Shown here: positions 1 to 9,959 of the stretch, piece by piece
Position numbering within the stretch: position 1 is the first letter of the stretch
Layout: every line of letters starts with the position of its first letter
NCBI RefSeq assembly: GCF_040270295.1
Contig: NZ_JBELOE010000239.1
Source: Catenovulum sediminis
GTDB lineage: Bacteria > Pseudomonadota > Gammaproteobacteria > Enterobacterales > Alteromonadaceae
Reading direction: 5' to 3' (one strand)
DNA length: 64,000 nucleotides
Notes under the pieces: model-generated
The model's database searches: none
What the model was told of the DNA's origin: nothing
The model's input: only the letters and a program-made list of their open reading frames with translations
Made by a program: the position numbers and the translations under genes

Positions 1-3000
1 GTGGTCAATCCAAATGCGTTTAGTGGGTGTGTTTTCATCGCCTTCTATGCCAATTGCATCACCATTTGCAGCAGGTACATCATGAATGGTCAGATTACGA
101 ATAATAATATTTTCCGCACGTTCAATCTGAATGCCAATCCCCTCTAGCTCTGCAGTGGTACCAACACCAATAATTGATACATCTTTAATATCTTTTATTG
201 CAATTGATTTCGCATCATTACTATTCGCTGATGTAATTTTACCATGAACATAAACGGTTAAAGGCACCCCTGAGTTTTTAGCATCAGAAATCGCTTGAAT
301 TAAATCCGCACCGTTATTTACAGATACGATTGTACCTCCAACACCGCCCGTAATTTCACCTTCAATGCCTGCAAATCCACCATCGCCTTGCTCTTGCACA
401 TCATCAGCTATTACTGGCGGAGCAATTGGTTGAGGGTCCCAACCTGCGCCATTATCGTAGCTTGCAAATACATCCGCACGCGTTGCATATGGCGCATTCG
501 TTAGATCATTTTCAGCTATCGCATTGTTTACTCGACCGCTGGTATCAATAGGATTGCCTTGCAGATCCATGCTGCCATATTCGCGCCAACCAGATGTTGC
601 ATCAGCTGTTTGCGGATTAGGCATTGGATCGGTTCGCCATCCATCGGTAATAATGTGTGGTCCCAATTTGTTGTTGATCAACACAATATTATCGTACAAA
701 TTACCGTCGCCCGCACTGCGTGCAATATAAGTTGAATTGTCGTTTACACCGTTGCCCAGTGGACCTGGCCCTGAAGTAAATTCGTTATTGATAAAGACAA
801 AACCAGGATAGCTTGCATCTTGAATTCTGGCTTGCAACACATAACCACCATTGCTAGCTGCTGGTGCACTTTTTGAATCGCCAATCGTTCTGATTTCACT
901 ATTTTCAAATAGTGTTGCAACACTATAGCCCCAGATAAAGTCAACATTACCGGCAATTAAACAGTCATAAAACCAGTTGTAGCCTTTCATCAACAGCGTA
1001 TCTTGCTCGCTTATAAAGTTCATATTATTCGCGATAAGACGATGTGAACTATTAAAATACAGAGTTTCAGCTTGATCACCTGAACCTGTTCGCGTGTGCG
1101 TATTTTTAAGTGTGAAATTGTTTAACACTAGGTTGTCTGAGCTTTCGACTAAAAATACCGGTCGGCCAGACGATCCACTGTTAAAGCCATCAAAGTTGTT
1201 ATATTGCACAATGGTATTGTCTCGGCTTTCACCTTGAATGGTTAAATTATTCTTGTTGCGCAAGAATAATAACTCTTGGTAAATCCCGTCTTTAATGGTA
1301 ATGGTCATCGCGGTGTTTTTATCTGTCATCGCATAATTTAGTGCACCTTGCAGTGTTCTAAAGTCCGCAAATCCATCATCATCTACGATAACTTCTGTGC
1401 CACTAGGCGCGGAAGCTTTGGTTGTAAATGTCCAGTTTGCTCCCGAACCTATACCATCAAAATCACGAGCATTTAATTGAGTATTGACCACGACATCATT
1501 GCCAACAACAAGCTGATAGGTTTTGCCATATTCAAGCACCCCATCAGCTGGTTTAATGGTGAGTTTATTGCCGTTAATGGTAAACGGACGATAGTTCAAG
1601 TCACGGGTTTTACCTGTGATTGACGCAACTGTTTTCCCTAAAGAAGTGGTATCTGATGAAACGCTAATCTCATCCACCATTTCACTGGTTGCGGTATCAA
1701 AAATGCGAACAACCCCCGATGTTCCCAAAACCGGTTCGCTGTCAAATTTGATGGTAAAACTACTATCTATATATTGTGCTTGCGCGCCTGGCATTGGGCT
1801 TAATTTGGCCGCTAAATCGCCATAATCTGTGCCAGATTCGCTAAATGCCGGGCCTATATCTAGATAAATTTCACGTATAACCGATGCATCAGAGCCAGCC
1901 GTTAAATATAAAGTTGCGGTCCCTTCTTTTAATGGTGTAACTGTGACGGTATCACCGTTTCTTTCAACTTTTGCAACCGATACGTCGGAAGATTCAGCGG
2001 TAAAACTATCTGTCGTCACGCCATCTTTTTGCTGAGCGGTTACTTTAAACACTAAAGCATCGCCTAATGCGCTGCCAGTCCAGTTGGTTTCGGCTAAATC
2101 CGTGGTGAGTAAAACCGGTTTTACACTGGCATCACCAATTTTTAAATCGTCAATTTCAAACGAACGGTTATCCGTATATAAACCGACTAAGCCTTTTGCA
2201 GTCAAACTAGAATCTGTATGTGTACCGATTTTTTCGCCATCTACGTATAAAGTAATGTCACTGCCCAATACTTCATAACGAACCGTATACCAGACACCAT
2301 CTTCGGTCGCGCCTTTTTCACCTAGTAAAAATGGCTTTTTAGTTTGGACAGGTCGATTTAAACTGCCACCCAATTTAGTTGCAACTTCAGCCTGAGTTGA
2401 AGTCGATGCATTTTGCATGTTTAAACCGGCACCGTACCAGTTATCTTCATCCTGATAGCGACCTAAAATATACAAATGTTTTTTACTGGTCGTACTGTTT
2501 TGCCGTGGACGAATTTTCATTTCAACAAAATAATCTGCGCTTGGAATGTTGGCCATCACAGAATCTTTTAATGTTGCTAAAACACCACCCACTTTTTCAG
2601 CCGTAAAACGCATCACTTTATTGCCATTTTCTAATTCCAGTACATCGAATGCACCATCATCAGAGCCGGTATCTAAGTTCCAGTCGTCTAGATTACCATC
2701 GGCAAAATCATCACAATAATAAATTTCGCTACCGGCATCGCTGCAACTAAAAACGGGTGCTTCAAACGGATTTAAATATTCAATTCGAAGGTTTTTAATT
2801 TCAACAACTGAATCACCTTCGGTGCGCAACTGAACAAATGACTTATTCGTCCCAATTTCACCCGGTATAACGAGTTCACCTAAAGGAACTGAACTAGCCG
2901 CAACATTATAAATACGCGAAGAACCACCATGCATCGAGTTAGCGCTGCCTGAGGTATTATTGTCAATGTAAACTTGGAATTTTTTACCTGCGGTTGGCTC

Positions 3001-4968
3001 TTGTGTTTGCACTACATCTAATACGATGTTGTACGGTTTACTTAAATCGAAAACCCCAACTTTTGTATTGTCTGAACTGCTCGTTGAATACAGGGTTTCG
3101 CTATTACCTATGGTAAATCGTGCTCCGGACAATTTAACACCCGTGTCACTCACATCAATTGTACCGCCGGTTTTATAAAACATGGGTTGTGCACTGCCGC
3201 TTGCGTCGACTGTACCGTCTAGCGCTAAAGTTTCTGAACTGAACAAATCGCCCGAGACGGATGTGAAGTCAAAAACAAAAGGCAAATCAACTGAAACTTC
3301 TGACTCTTTTGGCCCTTCTGGTTCAGTTGGTTCTTCAGGGGCACCAACTGATGCTGCAATGGTATCAATTTGTAAATTATCAATTACAACAATAGAGTCG
3401 CCGGCGGCTCTTAACTGAATAAATGAGTTTTTGGTTTTAGCAAAAGCATCCCCTTGATAACTATAAGTAACGCGCTCCCCCACTTTGAAAGTAGGTAAAC
3501 TCGCGCCTAAAGTCACTAATCCCCCTTCTGTCGTTTCACCTGTTGCTAAATCAATTTGCACCATTTTAGAAATATCGCCGTGTAGCGAATTAGATTGAGA
3601 TGCAGTATTGTTATCGGCATAGATATAAAAATTACCTGCGTCACTGGCCGAAATAACATCAAACGAAATACTAAACCCTTCACTTAAGTTATATATGCCC
3701 GTACCACTACTAAGTGCATTAGTTGCTGCACCCGAGGTATCACCGATGGTAATGCGGTCACCGTCGAACTTAAATTGACCATCGATAATTTCCGGCGAAC
3801 CAGATGCAATCGCGTACAGCGGGCCGCTGCTGAGTGATTTGTCCAATCTTTTGTAAGTAGATGAGAAAAAGCTATCAATATCGGTATCAAAGTCTTCTTT
3901 TAGCTCAATTGATAATTCTTGCGCCGCTTGATTTAAAGCCTCAATTTCTACCGTATTTTGCTGTGCAGAAAAAGCAATTTTGTTGATATTTCGTTCGTTT
4001 TCAATGTCACAGTTAGCAACAATTGAAGCGACCCCCATACTGTCATCAGCGGCACAAACACTATAGACTTGCGTTTGAGTGTTGTAGCCTAAAGACACTA
4101 AATATTGAGTTTTACTATGCTCGCCATCCATATAATGCATGGCTAAAACGCGGCGGCCAAAGACAAATTCATATGTTCCCGTTTGAACATCACTCCCGGC
4201 GACAGAGATGATATAGCTACCCTTTTTACCTTCAACCCCATCTTCGCTTACCGGATCGGGTGTAAAAGTAATCTTTTGTTCAACCACTTGTGCTGTATTG
4301 TCTATAAATGGATTATAAATTTCGCCATCAAAAACCGATAAATCAAAAGCACCACTGGCAACGTCACCAAAGTCTTCTTCTAGTGTTTTGACAAAATGAG
4401 CAACTGCATCATCATACGAAACCATGGTTCGATCAGGAATAGCCTGAGTCAACCAAGGTTCTATTGCTGCGGCGAAATCTTCTGGCGAACGATTAAAAAA
4501 CGCTTCAACTGTTTCTCCATCATTCAATGGCATATTCGCAACAGATGCGGCATTAGGTGTGATCTCGATACCATTTTCCGGATCGCCATCTGTATCGAGT
4601 GACTGTAATAAACGTGCTAGGTTGGCAACCTGAGGTGCTACTGGGTTATCCGTTTTAAAAAAGCTTAACGGAGTAACAAAGTTTTTAGGTGATATTTCGG
4701 GAAGTTTAAAGTTTTCACCTATTTTAAAAACAATCCGGTCGCCTCTTAAATACTCAAAGTGACCATTGAGATCTGTCGTACCACTTGCAACGATTTCGTC
4801 ATCAATATTTTTTCTTTCAAACTCAAGACCTGATACAGGACTGTCTACAAACTGACCTTGAAGCGCAGGTGGAAGTGGCTCGATAACATTTTTTTCAACT
4901 TCAAATCCACAACCAGAAAGCAGCGATGCGCTGATGACACTGCTTAATAACGATATTTTATATTTCAT
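1..4968 (-). CDS. Pectin methylesterase-pectate lyase fusion lipoprotein (3' end cut by window)
   Basis: An open frame of 1656 codons runs from ATG 4968 (RBS GAGGG) off the left edge. The N-terminus is a lipoprotein signal with lipobox LLSGC (Cys20). A long linker region with carbohydrate-binding-like beta modules follows (about residues 380-700). Next come a LamG/DUF1080-like jelly roll (about 760-910), a Big-like Ig domain and an SbsA/Big_5-like domain (about 1010-1180). A CE8 pectinesterase domain spans about 1193-1480, with EQDTLL at 1321-1326 and GNVDFIWG at 1340-1347, which include the two expected catalytic Asp. The usual RPW motif is not obvious; the sequence there reads YIARS. The last visible part starts a PL1 pectate lyase right-handed beta-helix and ends at IWIDH, the vWiDH signature. 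The protein should de-esterify and then cleave homogalacturonan at the cell surface. PME-pectate lyase fusions are known from Pseudoalteromonas. It lies just downstream of the receptor gene, so the two are probably co-transcribed. Confidence 0.9.
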   Translation of the reverse strand, partial: MKYKISLLSSVISASLLSGCGFEVEKNVIEPLPPALQGQFVDSPVSGLEFERKNIDDEIVASGTTDLNGHFEYLRGDRIVFKIGENFKLPEISPKNFVTPLSFFKTDNPVAPQVANLARLLQSLDTDGDPENGIEITPNAASVANMPLNDGETVEAFFNRSPEDFAAAIEPWLTQAIPDRTMVSYDDAVAHFVKTLEEDFGDVASGAFDLSVFDGEIYNPFIDNTAQVVEQKITFTPDPVSEDGVEGKKGSYIISVAGSDVQTGTYEFVFGRRVLAMHYMDGEHSKTQYLVSLGYNTQTQVYSVCAADDSMGVASIVANCDIENERNINKIAFSAQQNTVEIEALNQAAQELSIELKEDFDTDIDSFFSSTYKRLDKSLSSGPLYAIASGSPEIIDGQFKFDGDRITIGDTSGAATNALSSGTGIYNLSEGFSISFDVISASDAGNFYIYADNNTASQSNSLHGDISKMVQIDLATGETTEGGLVTLGASLPTFKVGERVTYSYQGDAFAKTKNSFIQLRAAGDSIVVIDNLQIDTIAASVGAPEEPTEPEGPKESEVSVDLPFVFDFTSVSGDLFSSETLALDGTVDASGSAQPMFYKTGGTIDVSDTGVKLSGARFTIGNSETLYSTSSSDNTKVGVFDLSKPYNIVLDVVQTQEPTAGKKFQVYIDNNTSGSANSMHGGSSRIYNVAASSVPLGELVIPGEIGTNKSFVQLRTEGDSVVEIKNLRIEYLNPFEAPVFSCSDAGSEIYYCDDFADGNLDDWNLDTGSDDGAFDVLELENGNKVMRFTAEKVGGVLATLKDSVMANIPSADYFVEMKIRPRQNSTTSKKHLYILGRYQDEDNWYGAGLNMQNASTSTQAEVATKLGGSLNRPVQTKKPFLLGEKGATEDGVWYTVRYEVLGSDITLYVDGEKIGTHTDSSLTAKGLVGLYTDNRSFEIDDLKIGDASVKPVLLTTDLAETNWTGSALGDALVFKVTAQQKDGVTTDSFTAESSDVSVAKVERNGDTVTVTPLKEGTATLYLTAGSDASVIREIYLDIGPAFSESGTDYGDLAAKLSPMPGAQAQYIDSSFTIKFDSEPVLGTSGVVRIFDTATSEMVDEISVSSDTTSLGKTVASITGKTRDLNYRPFTINGNKLTIKPADGVLEYGKTYQLVVGNDVVVNTQLNARDFDGIGSGANWTFTTKASAPSGTEVIVDDDGFADFRTLQGALNYAMTDKNTAMTITIKDGIYQELLFLRNKNNLTIQGESRDNTIVQYNNFDGFNSGSSGRPVFLVESSDNLVLNNFTLKNTHTRTGSGDQAETLYFNSSHRLIANNMNFISEQDTLLMKGYNWFYDCLIAGNVDFIWGYSVATLFENSEIRTIGDSKSAPAASNGGYVLQARIQDASYPGFVFINNEFTSGPGPLGNGVNDNSTYIARSAGDGNLYDNIVLINNKLGPHIITDGWRTDPMPNPQTADATSGWREYGSMDLQGNPIDTSGRVNNAIAENDLTNAPYATRADVFASYDNGAGWDPQPIAPPVIADDVQEQGDGGFAGIEGEITGGVGGTIVSVNNGADLIQAISDAKNSGVPLTVYVHGKITSANSNDAKSIAIKDIKDVSIIGVGTTAELEGIGIQIERAENIIIRNLTIHDVPAANGDAIGIEGDENTPTKRIWIDH

Positions 4969-4985
4969 ATTAAACCCTCTGTTTA

Positions 4986-5008
4986 ACGCCAGGTTTTTCA
5001 TCTGGCGT
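4986..5008 (-). other. Intercistronic hairpin between receptor and pectinase genes
   Basis: ACGCCAG (4986-4992) and CTGGCGT (5002-5008) form a perfect 7-bp stem with a 9-nt loop in the 68-bp gap between the receptor and the pectinase gene. No T-run follows it on the minus strand, so it is more likely an mRNA processing or stability element, or a partial attenuator, than a full terminator. Confidence 0.4.
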
Positions 5009-5036
5009 ATTTAACTAGCGTTGTTCAGCGTGTTTT

Positions 5037-8000
5037 TTAATAGAATTTGTAATTCACACCAACTTGCACTGTGCGGCCATATTCTTCTCTTTGATACATA
5101 ATGTTGCCGCCACTCAAGGCATCTCCTTCAAAGTAACGCAGGTCAACATTATCGGTTAAGTTGATGGCATCAAAATAAACAGACAATCCGCCGCCTACAT
5201 CATATTTAGCTTTAAAATCAATGGTCTTAAGGTTAGATTGGTATTGATCTGACCAAACCCGGCAATAATCAACACCATTTGGATCGACGCCATTTGGCAC
5301 AGTTACTTTGCTATCCGTTGCATCAGGACAAGCGCCTATTTCTTCCAGAATATCTGAGCGATAATTACCAATAATGCGTACATTAAAGTCGTCGTTTTCC
5401 CAACCAATCGTTAAGTTAGCCGTTACATCCGCTTGCTCTGGTAAATCTATCGTGCCTTTGCGAACGGTTGGATCAACTGTCGCCTCACTACTTTGCAAGG
5501 TCGCGTTTGATTGTATAAAAAAGCCTGAATCAAAAAACTGGTTATAACTCAGTTCAATCCCTAAAACTTTTGCCGAATCGCCGTTAATTGTCATATTGAT
5601 ATTCGCCAGAGTTTGCTCTTGAGGAATGATAAACTCAGTCACTTGATTTATTGGTAAAGAGATAGGCAAGGTATCAAAACGACCGTCAATGCCACGCGCA
5701 TCAACAATAAAGTTTTTAATATCTTTATAAAAAACAGCGGCTTCCATAAATAGATCTTCTGAGTGATACCAACTGATTGAAGCATCATAGTTAGTCGCCG
5801 TCATCGGGATCAGATTTGGGTTACCTATGTCGATACTGTTGCCCGGTGCCAGTGTATAGTCTTGCAAATCCAGTGCTGAATAGTTTGCAAATTCTTCTGG
5901 CTTATCATGGCAATCGGGTTGTTCATCTGTACTGGTTGGTGAGCATAAAAATACGCGATCATCCATTTTTGCAAACGCTCGGCTTTGCTTAAATGATGGG
6001 CGGGTATAACTTGTCCAAATTGCCCCCCGTACCAGCAGATTTTCCGTCGGTTCATAGCGTAAATGCATGCTCGGGAAAAATTCACTGTATTTAATTGAGG
6101 CTTGCGGCAGTGGCTGGAATACATCTAATGCTGAACCGGCAAAAGCAAATTCATCATTACGTATGGTCATATAACCGGTAGACGCATATTCTGTTTCTAC
6201 ATAACGCACACCGGTGATCAAAGTCAGGCGATCTGCCAGTTCCATTTCGCCCATCACATAAGCTTCTTGAGTATCTTCACTTAATTCGTAGTCGTTACTT
6301 AAGCTGACGTAACCTTGCTTACCTTCAGTCGCAATGTCTTTTGTGTACTCTATTGCATCAACTAGATAATTAAGCGCATCTCGGCTTACAAATGGATATT
6401 GAAAATCACTGTTTTTTGGAATAGAAACATCAAAACCAAAGTCTTCTTTAATGTTTTGATGATTAGCACCAATTGCATTAATACAAGTGTCATCGCCGTC
6501 ATTACAATAACTGGTTTCCGGTTCATAGCTCCAGCGGTTTTTGTCGGTTACATGATCACGATCACTGGCTGCGATACCAGCTTTAATATAATAGAACCAA
6601 TCTGAATCGATAAAATCATATTGAACATCCAAATTGAATGTTTTGATTTCATCCGTTCGGTTGCTGCCTTCTAAAAACACATTATCAAATTCAAGATTGG
6701 CTGGATTATTAATATCACCACGCGTCACATTACTGGTAGACGAAGGGTTTTTAGTTAAGCCGATACCATAAATATCATTATTTTCATAATCAGGGTTTAT
6801 GATTTGCAAGTCAGTGCGATAATCTAATACTTCATCTTGCGTTAAAATCCGCGCGTCAATTCGATCTTTATGCCCTTGACCGTAAACAATAAGATCTCGT
6901 TCTCTAAATTGCACACGGCGATCACCAGTTGCATCTTCGACAGCTTCTGAAGTCGTAAAGTCATAATTGACTGTCCAAGCATCCCTTAATTGATGTTTAC
7001 CACCAAAATTAAATGTTGTGGTTTCTTTCGTCGATTCCTGAATAAAAAATTGGTGCTGCAGATCAGCATCCGACATAATAAATTCTTTTGTATCAGGGTT
7101 AACGTATAATGTTTCACCGGTACCTGCACTGCCCGCTCTAAATCGATAGAATTCGCGATAAGCGACATCTTCATCGGTATATTCAACATAATTACCGCGA
7201 ACATAAAACTGGTTAGCATCATTGGGTCGGTATTCAACATTCAAAGCGGCTGTGTTACGAGTTCGGTCAGCGAGTTCTTGACGAATTTCATATTCCTGCG
7301 GCGCTAATATTCGATTTTCTTCACCAACGCTATAGTCAATGATATCGCCTAGATTACCATTATCATCTACTTCGAAAACGGGTTGTCCGAAATCTTGTTG
7401 ATAAAATTCCATATTGTTCGTGCTATGGTGACGCTGCTCATTAACAACCGTACTGCGTTTTTCTGTCGATACAACAAAACCAAGTCCTACTTTTTTGTCA
7501 AACAAAAACTGCGTACCGTCAATGGTAAATTTTGGTGAGTGCGCTTCACGTAACTCGGAGTATGAGTCCTGTAGTTTAAGTTTTAAGGTATTTTTACCGC
7601 GTTCATATGCTGAGATAGCATTAACATTTACAGCCCCACCAATAGAGTTTAAGTTCATATCAGGTGTCAATGTTTTAACCACCTCGATTGAACCTAAGGC
7701 GTCACCAGCCAGTGCATCTAATCCAATTTTACGCTCATCGCCCATGCCGGCCATTTGAGATCCGTTCATACTGACAGACACAAATTCAGGACCTAACCCC
7801 CGTACCGTAACAAATTTACCTTCACCTTCAGAACGTTGTAAGGTTACACCGGGCATACGTCTTAATGACTCTGCAACGTTTTGATCGACAAAGTTGCCTA
7901 AATCATCAGTTGAAACAACTGAACTGAATTGTTTTTTATCACGTTCTATTAGACGGGCTTTTTGATCACTGTATTGAACCCCTCTAACTTCAATTATTTC

Positions 8001-8111
8001 GGTTTGCTCTTCTTGCTCTTCAGTTGCTTCCGTATCTTCAGCGGCAATAACGTGAATGGGATAATTCATCGCCATTGCCATAACAAATGCATTAAATTTC
8101 CAACGTTTCAT
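5037..8111 (-). CDS. TonB-dependent outer-membrane receptor, probably for pectin oligosaccharides
   Basis: This 1024-residue protein has a signal peptide (about 1-23), a TonB-box-like EIIEVRG near residue 40, and a plug domain (about 60-170) containing AESLRRMPGV and VRGLGPEFVSVSMNG. The 22-strand-barrel-type remainder ends in an aromatic residue (VNYKFY), as outer-membrane barrels do. It has the size and plug motifs of the large polysaccharide-utilisation receptors of Alteromonadales and Xanthomonadales. It should import oligosaccharides across the outer membrane using TonB energy. The substrate is inferred from context: the next gene is a pectinase, the divergent gene is uxaC, and both divergent promoters carry the same operator. 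The RBS GGGGA precedes ATG 8111. Confidence 0.9.
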   Translation of the reverse strand: MKRWKFNAFVMAMAMNYPIHVIAAEDTEATEEQEEQTEIIEVRGVQYSDQKARLIERDKKQFSSVVSTDDLGNFVDQNVAESLRRMPGVTLQRSEGEGKFVTVRGLGPEFVSVSMNGSQMAGMGDERKIGLDALAGDALGSIEVVKTLTPDMNLNSIGGAVNVNAISAYERGKNTLKLKLQDSYSELREAHSPKFTIDGTQFLFDKKVGLGFVVSTEKRSTVVNEQRHHSTNNMEFYQQDFGQPVFEVDDNGNLGDIIDYSVGEENRILAPQEYEIRQELADRTRNTAALNVEYRPNDANQFYVRGNYVEYTDEDVAYREFYRFRAGSAGTGETLYVNPDTKEFIMSDADLQHQFFIQESTKETTTFNFGGKHQLRDAWTVNYDFTTSEAVEDATGDRRVQFRERDLIVYGQGHKDRIDARILTQDEVLDYRTDLQIINPDYENNDIYGIGLTKNPSSTSNVTRGDINNPANLEFDNVFLEGSNRTDEIKTFNLDVQYDFIDSDWFYYIKAGIAASDRDHVTDKNRWSYEPETSYCNDGDDTCINAIGANHQNIKEDFGFDVSIPKNSDFQYPFVSRDALNYLVDAIEYTKDIATEGKQGYVSLSNDYELSEDTQEAYVMGEMELADRLTLITGVRYVETEYASTGYMTIRNDEFAFAGSALDVFQPLPQASIKYSEFFPSMHLRYEPTENLLVRGAIWTSYTRPSFKQSRAFAKMDDRVFLCSPTSTDEQPDCHDKPEEFANYSALDLQDYTLAPGNSIDIGNPNLIPMTATNYDASISWYHSEDLFMEAAVFYKDIKNFIVDARGIDGRFDTLPISLPINQVTEFIIPQEQTLANINMTINGDSAKVLGIELSYNQFFDSGFFIQSNATLQSSEATVDPTVRKGTIDLPEQADVTANLTIGWENDDFNVRIIGNYRSDILEEIGACPDATDSKVTVPNGVDPNGVDYCRVWSDQYQSNLKTIDFKAKYDVGGGLSVYFDAINLTDNVDLRYFEGDALSGGNIMYQREEYGRTVQVGVNYKFY

Positions 8112-8154
8112 TTAGTTGTCCCCGATTTATTTTGTGTATGTAACGTCTATAAAT

Positions 8155-8200
8155 TGCCACCGGTGGCATAAACATATCACTATTTAAATTAGATTGTCAA
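8155..8200 (-). promoter_or_regulatory. Receptor promoter with LacI-type operator
   Basis: On the minus strand a -35 TTGACA (8200-8195) and a -10 TATGTT (8176-8171) are separated by 18 bp. The perfect palindrome TGCCACCGGTGGCA (8155-8168) begins two bases after the -10, over the expected transcription start. Binding there would block initiation. The rest of the non-coding stretch between the two divergent genes (about 8201-8383) is AT-rich, and I see no further clear element in it. Confidence 0.75.
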
Positions 8201-8383
8201 ATTGTTATTTTTATGTTTATTTTGCTTTTATTTTCTATAACAGTTCAAATTAAGTATTACTTTTAAGTAACAATAAACCGCGCTATTCATTATTTCCACT
8301 CGTCAATAAAGATAAACGTCAAGCACAAGCATCTAATAGTGCTTATATACCGATATGTTAACCAAATGAGATATAGATTAACC

Positions 8384-8425
8384 TTGACGTAAAAATGTAA
8401 AATCTATATATTGCCACCGGTAGCA
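8384..8425 (+). promoter_or_regulatory. uxaC promoter with LacI-type operator
   Basis: A -35 TTGACG (8384-8389) and a -10 TATATT (8407-8412) are separated by 17 bp. The near-palindrome TGCCACCGGTAGCA (8412-8425) overlaps the last base of the -10 and covers the start site. It differs from the perfect sites of this window at one base. Confidence 0.75.
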
Positions 8426-8439
8426 CACTATAAAATCTA

Positions 8440-8453
8440 GTCCACCGGTAGAG
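8440..8453 (+). promoter_or_regulatory. Weak second operator-like site upstream of uxaC
   Basis: GTCCACCGGTAGAG keeps the central CCACCGGT of the operator but has degraded flanks (9 of 14 positions match). It lies 28 bp after the first uxaC site and inside the leader, so it could act as an auxiliary site. Confidence 0.4.
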
Positions 8454-8500
8454 TCTTAATTTTATATTAGCAATTAAATATTTGTTTTAGAGGAAATCTA

Positions 8501-9931
8501 ATGGTCAGCCAGATCCAACCTATCAACTTGCATGCGGATCGACTGTTTAGTGCAGATCCAAAAATGCGAGAACTCAGCAGAGCTTTATATAAAACTGTTG
8601 CTGATTTGCCTATTATCAGCCCACACGGTCATACTGATCCAAGCTGGTTTGCAAACAACGAATGTTTCAAAAACGCGACGGAGCTTTTGATTATTCCAGA
8701 TCATTACGTTTTCCGCATGCTGTACAGCCAAGGTATTCAACTTGAAGAGTTAGGTATTCCTAGAATTGACGGTGGCCAAGTTGAAACTGATTATTTAAAA
8801 ATTTGGCGCATTTTTGCTGCGCATTATCACCTGTTTCATGCGACGCCTTCCCGTATGTGGATGGATTATGTTTTTTCTGAAGTTTTTGGCTTTACCGAAA
8901 CCCTGTGTTTGGCTAATGCTGATGATTATTATCATAAAATAAATCAGCAACTTAATTCAGATGCATTTAAACCAAGAGCATTATTAAAACGTTTTAATAT
9001 CGAGCTTTTGGCCACTACTGAGGGCGCGACAGATCCATTAAAACACCATGCTAAAATTAAAGCGGATGGTTTAAATCAGACAGTAATAACAACATTCCGT
9101 CCAGATGATGTGGTTGATCCGAACATTCCAAATTTTTTAGGCAATATTCAGAATTTAGCTGAGCAAACAGGTGAAGATGTACACACGTGGCAAGGTTACT
9201 TAAACGCACTCAGAAACCGACGTGCATTTTTCCGTGCGCATGGTGCAACCGCCACAGATCATGGACACCCTTCAGCTTTGACAGCTGATTTATCTGGCGT
9301 TGAATGTGAAAAACTGTTTGCAACTGTATTGTCTGGTGATGCATCAGCACAACAAAAAGAGTTGTTTAGAGCGCAAATGCTAACCGAAATGGCGGGTATG
9401 AGCGCTGAAGATGGCATGGTGATGCAGATACACCCCGGATCACGTCGTAACCATAATAAACAAGTTTTCGAAAAGTTTGGTTTAGATAAAGGCTGTGATA
9501 TCCCCGGACGCACAGATTTTGTCGATTCTTTACGTCCATTACTGGCTCGCTATGGTACAGAAAAAGACCTGCGTATTATTTTATTTACTTTGGATGAATC
9601 AGTTTACGCGAGAGAACTGGCCCCCCTTGCCGGACACTACCCTTGTTTAAAATTAGGACCTGCCTGGTGGTTTCATGACAGCCCAGAAGGCATGCTTAGA
9701 TACAGACACAATGTAACTGAAACGGCTGGTTTCTATAATACCGTGGGCTTTAATGATGATACCCGCGCGTTTTTATCCATTCCATCACGCCATGACGTCG
9801 CACGTCGGATTGACTGCCGATTCTTGGCTCAGTTGGTAGCAGAACATAGGTTAACAGAATCAGCCGCATTTGATTTAGCTTATGATCTGTCTTATAGACT
9901 GGCAAAAGAAGCTTATCAGTTGACTAAATAA
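8501..9931 (+). CDS. uxaC: Uronate isomerase (glucuronate/galacturonate isomerase)
   Basis: This is a 476-residue member of the UxaC amidohydrolase-superfamily isomerases. The metal-site HxH appears as SPHGHTDP (His42, His44). Later family motifs include GMVMQIHPGS, a basic RRNHN stretch and the C-terminal GPAWWFHDSPEGM. The enzyme converts D-galacturonate to D-tagaturonate and D-glucuronate to D-fructuronate in the cytoplasm, the first intracellular step of hexuronate catabolism. The length matches the family. The start at ATG 8501 has RBS GAGG nine bases upstream. The gene is transcribed divergently from the receptor and carries the same operator, which places it in the pectin regulon. It stands alone on its strand; the next gene is convergent after 28 bp, with no obvious terminator between them. 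Confidence 0.95.
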   Translation: MVSQIQPINLHADRLFSADPKMRELSRALYKTVADLPIISPHGHTDPSWFANNECFKNATELLIIPDHYVFRMLYSQGIQLEELGIPRIDGGQVETDYLKIWRIFAAHYHLFHATPSRMWMDYVFSEVFGFTETLCLANADDYYHKINQQLNSDAFKPRALLKRFNIELLATTEGATDPLKHHAKIKADGLNQTVITTFRPDDVVDPNIPNFLGNIQNLAEQTGEDVHTWQGYLNALRNRRAFFRAHGATATDHGHPSALTADLSGVECEKLFATVLSGDASAQQKELFRAQMLTEMAGMSAEDGMVMQIHPGSRRNHNKQVFEKFGLDKGCDIPGRTDFVDSLRPLLARYGTEKDLRIILFTLDESVYARELAPLAGHYPCLKLGPAWWFHDSPEGMLRYRHNVTETAGFYNTVGFNDDTRAFLSIPSRHDVARRIDCRFLAQLVAEHRLTESAAFDLAYDLSYRLAKEAYQLTK

Positions 9932-9959
9932 GCCGCTTTACCATTCTTATTTCGCAACA

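Noticed and set aside
9932..9959. Terminator between uxaC and the PPIase gene
   Set aside because: No convincing stem-loop is visible in this 28-bp convergent gap.
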